A stretch of DNA of 16,753 nucleotides from Candidatus Bathyarchaeota archaeon (GTDB lineage Archaea > Thermoproteota > Bathyarchaeia > RBG-16-48-13 > GCA-020355125), in NCBI GenBank assembly GCA_030607815.1, contig JAUWJG010000010.1, positions 1-16,753 on the forward strand, in the 5' to 3' direction. Below, piece by piece: positions 1 through 6,769 of this stretch. Under the pieces are notes generated by a model. That model was not told where the DNA came from, did not search any database, and worked only from the letters and a program-made list of their open reading frames with translations. A program made the position numbers and the translations under genes. The stretch's first letter is position 1. Each line of letters opens with the position of its first letter.

Positions 1-47
1 CACTGAAAAATAAGCAGAAGAGCTACAGAGAGCCGTAAACGAAGTAA

Positions 48-314
48 AAGAAGGAAAGAGAAAGCGTAAAAGTTCAAAGATTCCGAAATGAACTAAATAA
101 AGATATAGATAAAATCTTAGGTCTTTCAAACGAGATACTGATTATCTTGAACCTGTTCTTCCTTATAAAAATAAATCAGAAACTGGACAGAGACATAAAC
201 AAGGGTTATTTCCAAGATTTAGTGTCAATCAGACGCAAAGTAAAAAAGAGAGATAATGAACACAAAAACCATGATATTTATATAAAACTCAAGAGAAAAG
301 AGATGTTGAGCTAA
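48..314 (+). other. Open frame without a start codon, upstream of eL40
   Basis: From the TAA at 45-47 to the TAA at 312-314 one frame stays open for 88 codons and reads like a charged, lysine-rich protein with a short hydrophobic patch (around ILIILNLFFLIKI). It has no ATG or GTG start before its distal part. In the neighbouring frame, bases 14-91 read as a charged helix (EELQRAVNEVKEGKRKR) that ends at a TGA. Together they could be the frameshifted tail of a decayed gene extending left of the window. Against this, the eL40 TATA box lies inside the frame. I recognise no family. Confidence 0.2.
277..285 (+). promoter_or_regulatory. TATA box for the eL40 gene
   Basis: The sequence TTTATATAA is a strong archaeal TATA element. 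A start about 26 bases downstream would fall near 307, leaving a leader of under 10 bases before the ATG at 315. No Shine-Dalgarno sequence is visible there, so the message is probably nearly leaderless. Confidence 0.6.
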
Positions 315-476
315 ATGCCAATCACAAATATAGAACATAGAGAGATTGCGAGAAAACATAGACTTTACTTTATGATTTGTAGAAAATGTGGAGTACGCAA
401 CTCGTTTCAGGCAAAGAAATGTCGGAAATGTCGAAGCAAAAATTTAAGACCGAAAAAGAGGGACATTACCCGATAA
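315..476 (+). CDS. rpl40e: 50S ribosomal protein eL40 (L40e)
   Basis: This 53-residue protein is too short for routine gene callers but clearly recognisable. It begins MPITNIEHREIARKHRLYFM and then carries two CxxC knuckles (C22, C25, C36, C39) that bind one structural zinc. The C-terminal part, with the text CRSKNLRPKKRD, is typical of archaeal eL40, the counterpart of the ribosomal half of eukaryotic ubiquitin-L40. Its role is in the large ribosomal subunit. The ATG follows directly on the stop of the upstream open frame, and a strong TATA box lies at 277-285, so it probably has its own promoter. Usual archaeal length is about 50 residues, so it appears complete. The stretch between the second knuckle and the N-terminus is somewhat divergent, but all four zinc ligands are kept. 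Confidence 0.93.
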   Translation: MPITNIEHREIARKHRLYFMICRKCGVRNSFQAKKCRKCRSKNLRPKKRDITR

Positions 477-855
477 GAAAAACAGTACGAGTCTGCATAC
501 GAATGCATAGATAAAGATTTGAATCAACCGCCTTCATTTATCTAATATTTTAAAGTAAGGAAGCTATCTATAGACCAAAACAGTGTTAATGCTGAAAATT
601 TGGAGACAGTGAGAAATGTTCCGAGTGTTGGGTGTATAGAACCGTTACGGTTCAATCTTAAGAAAAGATGGATTGCTCTAGACAGTGAACTTTCAGAAAA
701 TAGAAAGATTAGTCAAACGATGACTACATTGTACAAGAGAGATGAAAACAAGTGAGATTAACATCCTAGTCTTCGCATTCATTGCATAGATATCTCTAAA
801 GAGAACTCAAATAACCGAGTGACTTATTCTTAGAACTAACGATAGAGGGAGAGAT
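477..855. other. Gene-poor gap between eL40 and the DUF362 gene
   Basis: This 379-base stretch has no complete gene that I can support. It holds a small inverted repeat just after eL40 (TGCAT-ACGA-ATGCA, 494-507), an open frame from 546 to 755 with protein-like text but no ATG, and a 12-base inverted repeat TCTCT-AA-AGAGA at 793-804 in the probable promoter zone of the next gene. The 546-755 frame reads IEPLRFNLKKRWIALDSEL in its middle, which looks more like decayed coding sequence than random DNA. TTG at 600 is the only start option near its front. Confidence 0.35.
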
Positions 856-1638
856 ATGGACCAAGATATAAACAGGTACATATACAATTCAGTGAGTGAT
901 TATAAAGTCGTTACATGTAATGCAAGTAAAGTCTCTTCTGATGTTTTTTCTAAGATGCTATCTAAAGTAAAATTTGAACCAAAAAAGTACAATCTCGTAT
1001 TAGTCAAACCAAATCTGTGTGGAATGTATCATCCACAACTCCAACTCTTAGAATGTACTTTGAAATATTTTGAACCACTTGCTAAACGACTTGTAATCGG
1101 TGAGACCGATAGCATGGGACATACTCCAGAAAAACAATTTAGACGTTTAGGAATATGGAATTTGATAAAGAAGTTTAAGGGGAAGGTTGAGGCTGTAAAT
1201 TTAATGAGAGACGAAATCTTAAATCTAGAAGTGCCATCACCTCACGCAATTGATCATCTACCTATTCCTAATCTGGTTCATGATTGCGATTTGCTCGTGA
1301 ATATCTCCAAGGTTGGAACCCATTCAAGAACGATGCTAACTTGCGCTTTGAAAAATCTCTTTGGGTTATTGGCAGAGAAGAATAAATATGGAGTCTATCA
1401 TCCACTCGGCGTAGACAAGGTGATAGCTGATTTAGCAAAAATCGTGAGATGTGACCTAAATATAGTAGACGCTCGAGATAGAGTGATTGTAGGTCTTGAT
1501 CCGCTCTCTGTGGACATCTTCGCATGTAAATTCGTAAATCTTGATCCTCTACAAGTTGGACATCTAGAGTTAGTCTCTCAGGATAGAAATCTAAAGTTAA
1601 ACGAGATCATGAATCAAATAAAAATCATCAAAATTTAA
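856..1638 (+). CDS. DUF362 family protein
   Basis: A 260-residue protein with the hallmarks of DUF362: a KPN motif in the first third (VLVKPNLCG), a GETDS segment, the central block with a PNLVHDCDLLVNISKVGTHS core followed by TCALKNLFGLL, and a C-terminal VDARD / VIVGLDPLSVD segment. DUF362 proteins are of unsettled function; many carry a 4Fe-4S ferredoxin domain at the C-terminus, but this one has none and ends soon after the core. The usual stretch between the VDA and VGLDP motifs is also very short here. The ATG at 856 is preceded by a purine-rich Shine-Dalgarno sequence (GAGGGAGAG). It is a single gene running convergently towards the aldo/keto reductase. Family assignment is firm; the substrate or partner is unknown. 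Confidence 0.8.
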   Translation: MDQDINRYIYNSVSDYKVVTCNASKVSSDVFSKMLSKVKFEPKKYNLVLVKPNLCGMYHPQLQLLECTLKYFEPLAKRLVIGETDSMGHTPEKQFRRLGIWNLIKKFKGKVEAVNLMRDEILNLEVPSPHAIDHLPIPNLVHDCDLLVNISKVGTHSRTMLTCALKNLFGLLAEKNKYGVYHPLGVDKVIADLAKIVRCDLNIVDARDRVIVGLDPLSVDIFACKFVNLDPLQVGHLELVSQDRNLKLNEIMNQIKIIKI

Positions 1639-1731
1639 AACAATTGAAATGTGGAATGAAATTGAGAGATAGCCTAAGGAACAAGTGTTAAATCGATAGA
1701 TAGTACGGTGAAAAACAAGATGAATAGTTTT

Positions 1732-2889
1732 TCATTCTTTTCTTTTGAACGACCAAGCCACTCTCGTGAGAAACTTGCGGATAGGGAGTTGCTGTGGACA
1801 CTTATCCTCACACTCTCCACACTTCGCACAGATATCAGCTCCTGACTCAAGAGGTATTTTCTCATTATACTTGTTGATGATGTCTTGCTGAGCATTCAAG
1901 TTCCCACGTTTCGTATAGTATTCGTTATAAAGAGTTAGGATTTCTGGGATGAAAACATCTTCGGGACAAGGGACACAATATCTACAGCCTGTGCATCCAA
2001 TAAATCCATATTCAAGATACTTCGCCCGTACTCTGGAAATGAGTATCAATTCCTCATCAGTAAGTGTACCCGGATCTGAACGACTAGCACTTCTCACGTT
2101 TTCGACCACATGATTCATAGTGCTCATGCCACTGAGAGCGAGAGAAACCTCGGGTTGATTCCATACCCATTGAAGGGCCCACTCGGCAGGTGTCCTTTTA
2201 ATCTCGGCTTCGTCCCAAATTGCTTGAATCTCCTCTGATGGTTTGATCGAGAGATTTCCACCTTGAATAGGTTCCATCACTACGACCGCTAACCCTTTTA
2301 AAGCCGCATACTTAAGTCCTCTCGTTCCCGCTTGGTATTCTGTATCCACATAGTTGTATTGGATCTGGCAGAAAGTCCACCCATCATAGCTATCAATGAT
2401 CTCCTTAAACATCTCGTAATCATCATGAAAACTGAAACCAAGATATCTAATTCTTCTGTCTGCAATCTCCTTCTCCGCCCATTTAAGCACATTAAATTCT
2501 AGAACCTTAGACCAGGTTGCTCTTCTAAGACCATGGAATAGGTAGAAGTCAATGTGGTCGGTCTGGAGCTTGTGAAGTTGTTCACTGAAGATCCTATCAA
2601 GATCCTCTTCAGATTCAAGCAACCGGATTGGCATTTTGGTCGCTAACCTAACTTTCTCACGGTATCCATCCTTGATAGCCTTTCCGACTAATATCTCGCT
2701 ATTTCCACTATGATATGGATAGGCCGTATCAACATAGTTAAGACCATGGTCAATAGCGCTTCTAATCATCCTTATTGCTTCAGCTTCATCAATATTACCA
2801 CGGTCCTCGCCAATTATAGGTAGCCTCATCGCTCCAAATCCAAGTGCAGATACCCGCCAATCAAGCTCACCGAATTTTCTATACTTCAC
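1732..2889 (-). CDS. Aldo/keto reductase with C-terminal two-cluster ferredoxin domain
   Basis: About 385 residues from the GTG at 2889. The N-terminal 280 residues form the aldo/keto reductase barrel with the catalytic tetrad visible: D54 and Y59 in NYVDTAYPYH, K85 in LATKMP and H119 in FYLFHG. The C-terminus carries two cysteine clusters, C299/C302/C305/C308 followed by P, and C354/C357/C360/C364 followed by P, typical of two 4Fe-4S clusters. This architecture is common in anaerobes and suggests electron exchange between ferredoxin-type clusters and an aldehyde/ketone site; the substrate cannot be read from sequence. A TTG at 2904 would add five residues, but the GTG gives the normal family N-terminus (KYRKFGELDWRVSALGFG) and has a G-rich stretch seven bases upstream. 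It is cytoplasmic, with no membrane segment. Confidence 0.9.
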   Translation of the reverse strand: MKYRKFGELDWRVSALGFGAMRLPIIGEDRGNIDEAEAIRMIRSAIDHGLNYVDTAYPYHSGNSEILVGKAIKDGYREKVRLATKMPIRLLESEEDLDRIFSEQLHKLQTDHIDFYLFHGLRRATWSKVLEFNVLKWAEKEIADRRIRYLGFSFHDDYEMFKEIIDSYDGWTFCQIQYNYVDTEYQAGTRGLKYAALKGLAVVVMEPIQGGNLSIKPSEEIQAIWDEAEIKRTPAEWALQWVWNQPEVSLALSGMSTMNHVVENVRSASRSDPGTLTDEELILISRVRAKYLEYGFIGCTGCRYCVPCPEDVFIPEILTLYNEYYTKRGNLNAQQDIINKYNEKIPLESGADICAKCGECEDKCPQQLPIRKFLTRVAWSFKRKE

Positions 2890-2910
2890 ATAAATACCCC
2901 ACAAATGTTT

Positions 2911-2940
2911 ACATGTGTCACATAATGATGTTTAAATATA
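2911..2940 (-). promoter_or_regulatory. Promoter of the aldo/keto reductase with a candidate operator
   Basis: Read on the minus strand, TATATTTAAA at 2940-2931 is a good TATA box, placing the start near 2909 and giving a leader of about 20 bases to the GTG. Between the TATA box and that start lies ATGTG-T-CACAT (2913-2923), an 11-base inverted repeat well placed to block transcription if bound. The TATA box is well supported by spacing; the operator role is inferred. Confidence 0.45.
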
Positions 2941-2970
2941 TCCACCCTCTTTCTGAGATTGCTAAAACCT

Positions 2971-3471
2971 TTACATCCGATCAGATCTCAACCTCGTCAT
3001 AAACTCATCAGCGTCGGCATCACGACTATACATGGAAATACAGACCTTGAGATGTAAAGCAATAACTGCTTCGACCACTTCGCCCAACTCTATGGTAGCC
3101 CGACCAATGATGGGTAGAAACGTTACATCAATATATCTCATTCTCCACATCTCCGGGATGAAATCGGTGTCTCCTGCATGATAAACGCGCTTCCCCTCCG
3201 CGAATACAATGGAATCAATTTGCATACCTTTAGGTTGAAAAGGGACTCCAGGTGATCTGAATCTCTTGTAGTTATAGACGTCAATCGCCCCTCTTTTACA
3301 CAATAGATCTGCTTTTTTTGTCACCAAGAGACATAGAAACCACATGCCCTTCTAAACCAAAAGAACAGTTAGGCCTGTGACAATCAAGATGTCAACCCAT
3401 CTAAACACATCCATCATAACCGTAAGACCGGGTTTCAATAAATGCAGGTGAAATCCATACTATGAATGCAT
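2971..3471 (-). pseudogene. Decayed UlaG-like metallo-beta-lactamase fold hydrolase
   Basis: The C-terminal two thirds (from 3345 down to 2971) keep family text: YNYKRFRSPGVPFQPKGM, VYHAGDTDFIPEM and a final DADEFMTRLRS. This is the second half of an MBL-fold metal-dependent hydrolase of the UlaG/YtnP-like group. Upstream in the same frame the N-terminal half is also detectable (LKPGLTVMMDVFRWVDILIVT), but in-frame stops occur at 3352-3354 and 3460-3462. The metal-binding HxHxDH motif expected right after VDILIVT is gone, replaced by GLTVLL. The spacing between the halves is too short, so a deletion is also likely. Even if a shorter open part is translated it could not bind metals normally. 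The relic lies immediately next to the promoter of the divergent regulator at 3512, and its own probable start (3471) is only a few bases from that TATA box. Confidence 0.75.
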
Positions 3472-3477
3472 AACACA

Positions 3478-3484
3478 TTATATA
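3478..3484 (+). promoter_or_regulatory. TATA box for the regulator at 3512
   Basis: TTATATA is centred near 3481. Transcription about 26-30 bases downstream would begin at 3507-3511, directly at the ATG at 3512, so the transcript is probably leaderless; a T-rich stretch and no Shine-Dalgarno sequence precede the ATG, in agreement. Confidence 0.5.
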
Positions 3485-3511
3485 GACAACTGACACATTT
3501 TTTTTCGGTTT

Positions 3512-4450
3512 ATGCAAGAATTAATGAAGGGCGTTGGAGGGGAAAATGGAGAAATCTCCCTAAACGTCATAGTTAAACTTCTCTCCTCGTTAACTAGTTC
3601 AGATTCTCTAAAAATTTTCAAGAAAACAGAAAAGGGAATCTTAAGTTCAACTCGAGCCATTAAAGAGTTAGAGTTGACGCAGAAACGTTACTATGTCTGG
3701 TTGAAAAGACTAATAGACGTACGATTAGTAGAGAAGAAAAACGGTAAATATCAACAAACCTTACTCGGCAGAGTCTGTATGAAACTGGGAGCATCCCTAA
3801 AAAACACATTGCTTCAGGGAGAACGGTTAGAACTTGCGAATACACTGCTAAATTCAGACACACTCTCAGCCCTGGAGAAGAGGGAGATGCTAGGCACAAT
3901 TTCAAAGACCAGTTCACAGGGAATCTTCAGCATAACAGACATTCTATACCCCGTGAAGACTATTGTGGACTATGACGTCTTCATCAACGAAATTAACCTA
4001 ATACTCAATTCAACAAAAAAAAGAGCTTATTTAGCTACAAACAAGATGGACAGTAGAATCAATGACTCTACTTTCAACTGTATTGATAGAGGCATAGAAT
4101 TTTACGCTTTATCCGTTGAAGCCAACTTTTCCGAAAATATTGAGATGTTAAAAATAGTCTTGAATCCCTCTTCACTCGGAATGGTTCGAAAGTTATTCAC
4201 AGCAAAAGACTTGAACCTGCGGGTGATAAAACATCTATCTTACTGTTTTATTGTATCTGACGACGAAAATGGGATCATTGAGATGCCGCATCCCTTATCG
4301 CAAGAATTCTACGTCGCGTTTAAATTCAAAAATGCATACCTCTGTAAACGACTCATAGACATCTTCCATGCCCTATATGAAGAGGCAAAAGAGGACCCAC
4401 GAATCGCATTCACCAAAAAAACACTAGGCATCCCAAAAACATTCACTTGA
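3512..4450 (+). CDS. Winged-helix transcription regulator with C-terminal sensor-like domain
   Basis: A 312-residue protein. Residues about 20-105 form a winged-helix DNA-binding domain: LLSSLTSSDSLKIFKKTEKG, then a helix pair around LELTQKRYYVWLKRLIDVRLVEKKNGKY that resembles the recognition helix and wing of archaeal ArsR/TrmB/FilR1-like regulators. The remaining 200 residues resemble the effector half of the same proteins: a stretch from VDYDVFINEINLILNSTKKR through the ECYALS-like strand region and a C-terminal FYVAFKFKNAYLCKRLIDIFHALYEEA. No metal or cofactor motif is obvious. Related multi-copy regulators are frequent in Bathyarchaeia and methanogens. It stands alone and its target is unknown; the promoter architecture suggests leaderless translation. 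A second in-frame ATG four codons later is an alternative start. Confidence 0.7.
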   Translation: MQELMKGVGGENGEISLNVIVKLLSSLTSSDSLKIFKKTEKGILSSTRAIKELELTQKRYYVWLKRLIDVRLVEKKNGKYQQTLLGRVCMKLGASLKNTLLQGERLELANTLLNSDTLSALEKREMLGTISKTSSQGIFSITDILYPVKTIVDYDVFINEINLILNSTKKRAYLATNKMDSRINDSTFNCIDRGIEFYALSVEANFSENIEMLKIVLNPSSLGMVRKLFTAKDLNLRVIKHLSYCFIVSDDENGIIEMPHPLSQEFYVAFKFKNAYLCKRLIDIFHALYEEAKEDPRIAFTKKTLGIPKTFT

Positions 4451-4505
4451 AAGATATAGAACATCTCATCTAACAGGAAATCTGAAAGCTTCTAACTTGT
4501 AATAA

Positions 4506-5387
4506 TCAAAGGATAACTCCGGCGATGAGACAGGCTTGTAGAACAAGGCCTATAGGCGCAATCTTCTTGCGAAAAGTATTATCGACAAAGGACGGCTCAT
4601 TCCAACGTCGCAAAAGAGGATATAGTACATAAATCCAACCCGCGAAGCCACAGGACGCCAGGATAATGAAGGCGAGGTTCAGACCTAACTGAAAGAAGCC
4701 AATCATCACTGTGATTCCCATCAAACCGATTACCGCCATGGCTAATCGAATACTAACGATCGGACCCCAGACGATCGCAGGGTTTTTAACTCTACCCAGC
4801 TTATCTCCCTTAAGATCAGTAAGATCCCTGATAATACTCGTGCTTAATCCTCCAACGAAACCATACGCCGCTATGAGAAAGATTGGGATAGGGATCGATC
4901 CGGCAATGGTCCCACCCATCATGTACGTGAGGGCAACAGCCGTCGCCACTGTTAATTTATTGACGAGAAGGATTCGCTTCAACCGAACGGGAGGAAAAGA
5001 ATAAAGAAATAAAAGCACAAAGTAGGCCAACGAAAAGAAAAAGAATTTCAGATCAATTATGTAGGCGAGTGTGAGTCCAGAAATTCCTAGAATTGTTACT
5101 AGGCGACTTGCTTGCTTCCTAGAAAGATCACCTCTAACTAAGGGCCTATCTAACTTATTGACCCTATCAATCTCTATATCAGTGATATCATTATAGATGT
5201 AGACACTGAGAACAATGGCAAAAGTCGAGAGGAGAGAAAGAAGGAGATTCTTCCCAAAAGTGGGCAGGTCACTTCCATTAATCTTCGATGAAGCGATCAA
5301 AGCAAGTGCAACATTCAGAGAATAAGAAATCATGAAGAGGCGTTTAGATTTTATCAAAGAGAGATAGGGTTTAAATGTTGAACTCAA
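4506..5387 (-). CDS. UbiA family prenyltransferase (DGGGP synthase-like)
   Basis: A 293-residue integral membrane enzyme with about eight to nine hydrophobic helices. It carries the two aspartate-rich motifs that bind magnesium-diphosphate: N66-D67-x2-D70-x3-D74 followed by RVNKLDRPLVRGDLS, and D188-x2-D191-x3-D195 in RDLTDLKGDKLG. These match archaeal (S)-2,3-di-O-geranylgeranylglyceryl phosphate synthase and its relatives, which add the second geranylgeranyl chain to the lipid backbone; other UbiA paralogues (quinone or heme-type) cannot be excluded. The start is TTG at 5387, since no upstream ATG or GTG is in frame and the first internal ATG would cut the first helix. GGTG sits eight bases upstream. 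It converges with the regulator gene and shares a promoter region with a small gene on the other side. Confidence 0.85.
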   Translation of the reverse strand: MSSTFKPYLSLIKSKRLFMISYSLNVALALIASSKINGSDLPTFGKNLLLSLLSTFAIVLSVYIYNDITDIEIDRVNKLDRPLVRGDLSRKQASRLVTILGISGLTLAYIIDLKFFFFSLAYFVLLFLYSFPPVRLKRILLVNKLTVATAVALTYMMGGTIAGSIPIPIFLIAAYGFVGGLSTSIIRDLTDLKGDKLGRVKNPAIVWGPIVSIRLAMAVIGLMGITVMIGFFQLGLNLAFIILASCGFAGWIYVLYPLLRRWNEPSFVDNTFRKKIAPIGLVLQACLIAGVIL

Positions 5388-5430
5388 AAATAAAACACCA
5401 ACTATTGTATATGAACTTGATAATTAATTC

Positions 5431-5439
5431 CATATATAG
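5431..5439 (-). promoter_or_regulatory. TATA box for the UbiA gene
   Basis: Read on the minus strand, CTATATATG is centred near 5435 and would start transcription near 5409, about 22 bases before the TTG start, which leaves room for the GGTG ribosome-binding sequence. This supports the TTG start choice. Confidence 0.55.
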
Positions 5440-5517
5440 TTTTGCAATCTATATTTTGAGTTCATAACCCTTTAATCCATATTTTAACGGTCTCAATAGA
5501 GTAGGACATGAATAGAT

Positions 5518-5688
5518 ATGAAAAGTAAGATAGACTATTATCTTAAAGAACCATACATCGAGCAGGAAAGCATAGAGACTATTGAAAAACAAGAATATGT
5601 AAAGCTTCAAAATCGACTGAACCTAATCAACTACTTATTCCAATACCTTGTCCCTACACTATTCGTAATCATAATCTTGATAAGATAA
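5518..5688 (+). CDS. Small protein with C-terminal membrane segment (candidate)
   Basis: An ATG-to-TAA frame of 56 codons. The first 35 residues are charged and helical (MKSKIDYYLKEPYIEQESIE, then TIEKQEYVKLQNRLNL), followed by one hydrophobic helix, YLVPTLFVIIILIR, ending at a single arginine. The layout is that of a tail-anchored or single-pass membrane peptide with its N-terminus in the cytoplasm. It lies in the divergent gap with the UbiA gene, with TATA-like sequences at about 5447-5455 and 5478-5484. I know no family for it. The clean amphipathic-then-hydrophobic organisation argues for a real gene, but the absence of a clear Shine-Dalgarno sequence leaves doubt. Confidence 0.45.
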   Translation: MKSKIDYYLKEPYIEQESIETIEKQEYVKLQNRLNLINYLFQYLVPTLFVIIILIR

Positions 5689-5878
5689 TTTCACACACCA
5701 AGTGAAGGAGATTACAAAGACTCTACTTACAAATTAGATTGCATAATTAAGTGTGGTGGCTTCTGCAAAAAACTGCAAAGAAGATAGTTGTGAATGTTAC
5801 TAAACTCAAAGATTAAAGTAAAGCGTTGTCAACCTACTTTAAAAACTGTCTTAAAACGAGACATCGAAATTACATTGT
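5689..5878. other. Intergenic stretch without recognised features
   Basis: AT-rich sequence downstream of the small membrane candidate and downstream of the minus-strand winged-helix gene with its possible extension (5879-5999). I see no gene, tRNA or clear hairpin here. A purine run AAGTGAAGGAG near 5700-5710 resembles a ribosome-binding site but no usable frame follows it. Confidence 0.4.
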
Positions 5879-6001
5879 TTAAGTCCATTTCGATAAATCG
5901 ACAAGCTTTCTTTTATCAAGTTTGAATTTTCGGACAAGATTTTCCTCATAAGCCATGATTAGGAGTTCTTTCTCGTTAATAGTACTCAATGTTTCTTCAC
6001 C
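5879..6001 (-). other. Shifted-frame extension after the winged-helix stop
   Basis: Skipping one base after the CCT codon at 6005-6003 opens a frame of 40 more codons, from GGT at 6001 to TAA at 5881-5879, bypassing the TGA at 5999-5997. The extra text reads GEETLSTINEKELLIMAYEE and ends KRKLVDLSKWT, a charged helical tail that looks like protein. This could be a +1 frameshift (mutation, sequencing error or programmed) that truncates a longer winged-helix protein, or chance. Most relatives I know end near the TGA, which speaks for chance or for an optional tail. Confidence 0.3.
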
Positions 6002-6251
6002 GAGGTATGTAGGCGTTTAAATTCTCGTATTGGTTGATGTATTCTTTGCCTTTTGAGGTTGTCTTAAAGATGCGACCATTAAATGAAGGGAAATTGATTA
6101 AACCTGCCGCATTTAGGCGTTTCAGGTACCTTTTGACCACGTCGAAATTTAAATTTGCTCGATAAACAATGTGAGATTTCTTCGCACCGTTCATTGCTAC
6201 TTTTAATATATCGGCTGAAATCTCAATGTCACTTCTTCTCTTATTATTCAA
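5997..6251 (-). CDS. Small winged-helix DNA-binding protein
   Basis: An 84-residue protein from the TTG at 6251 (88 residues if the GTG at 6263 is used). It has the compact archaeal winged-helix pattern seen in many TACK archaea: RRSDIEISADILKVAMNGAK, SHIVYRANLNFDVVKRYLKRL (recognition helix area), AAGLINF, then the wing and TSKGKEYINQYENLNAY. The GTG at 6263 is embedded in AAAGGTGAT, a perfect match to the AGGTGAT anti-16S sequence seven bases before the TTG, so TTG is the better start. Such proteins usually act as dimeric repressors; the target is unknown. Divergently opposed to another winged-helix gene at 6494, with operator-like repeats in between. The frame after its stop may continue by frameshift (see the 5879-6001 entry). 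Confidence 0.75.
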   Translation of the reverse strand: MNNKRRSDIEISADILKVAMNGAKKSHIVYRANLNFDVVKRYLKRLNAAGLINFPSFNGRIFKTTSKGKEYINQYENLNAYIPR

Positions 6252-6374
6252 TGTTTTTATCACCTTTATATTTAGGATTAATTATTAGAATAATTGGTAT
6301 TTTAGGCTTCTCTAACGGAATTAGGGAATATTTATGATATTTTTACAATTATAGGTGAATAATTAAGGTTTTAT

Positions 6375-6415
6375 CCAAAATAAGGTAAAAAACAGTATTT
6401 TTTTCCAAAAAAAGG
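6375..6415. promoter_or_regulatory. Tandem CC-(A/T)7-GG elements, operator candidate
   Basis: CCAAAATAAGG at 6375-6385 and CCAAAAAAAGG at 6405-6415 are two near-identical 11-base elements with dyad-like CC/GG ends and A-rich cores, spaced exactly 30 bases apart (about three helical turns). They lie in the gap between two divergent winged-helix genes and upstream of the TATA box at 6451. The position and the same-face spacing fit binding sites for one of the two adjacent regulators. Confidence 0.4.
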
Positions 6416-6450
6416 AAAAAGATTGAATTCTTGCCGATAATTCATAAGTC

Positions 6451-6458
6451 TTATATAC
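6451..6458 (+). promoter_or_regulatory. TATA box for the winged-helix gene at 6494
   Basis: TTATATAC gives an expected start near 6480 and a leader of about 14 bases before the ATG. The placement supports the ATG at 6494 as the start. Confidence 0.55.
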
Positions 6459-6493
6459 TAAAAGATGGTAAAGTGAGAGTGGTTATCTGAAAT

Positions 6494-6769
6494 ATGGTTA
6501 GAAGATCTAGATTGGAAATATACTTCGATCTCCTTAAGGTGGTCGAAAATGGTGTAACTAAACCCACCAGGATCATGTATAAAACCAACCTATCCTGGAA
6601 GACACTTCACGAAATTCTTTCAGTCCTCGTCTCGAAGAAATTCGTACTAGAAAGAAGAATGGGGAACTCTCGTAGATACCATATAACAGATAAAGGTCAC
6701 AATGCACTTGCCTATCATAGAAAGTCACTTGAAGGGTTGGTTGCCAATAAGCTTTGGGCTAGAGTGTGA
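6494..6769 (+). CDS. Small winged-helix DNA-binding protein
   Basis: A 91-residue protein of the same fold as the divergent gene at 5997-6251: RRSRLEIYFDLLKVVENGVT, PTRIMYKTNLSWKTLHEILSV (helix-turn-helix), a SKKFVLERRMGNSRRYHITD wing, and a C-terminal helix GHNALAYHRKSLEGLVANKL. The two proteins share the order of elements (E-I-x3-LL/ILKV-x2-G, then I-x-Y-x-x-NL) and are probably distant paralogues. Likely a dimeric repressor or activator. The 3' end overlaps the convergent gene at 6759-7361 by 11 bases. The target is not known; the operator-like repeats upstream suggest autoregulation or mutual control. Confidence 0.8.
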   Translation: MVRRSRLEIYFDLLKVVENGVTKPTRIMYKTNLSWKTLHEILSVLVSKKFVLERRMGNSRRYHITDKGHNALAYHRKSLEGLVANKLWARV

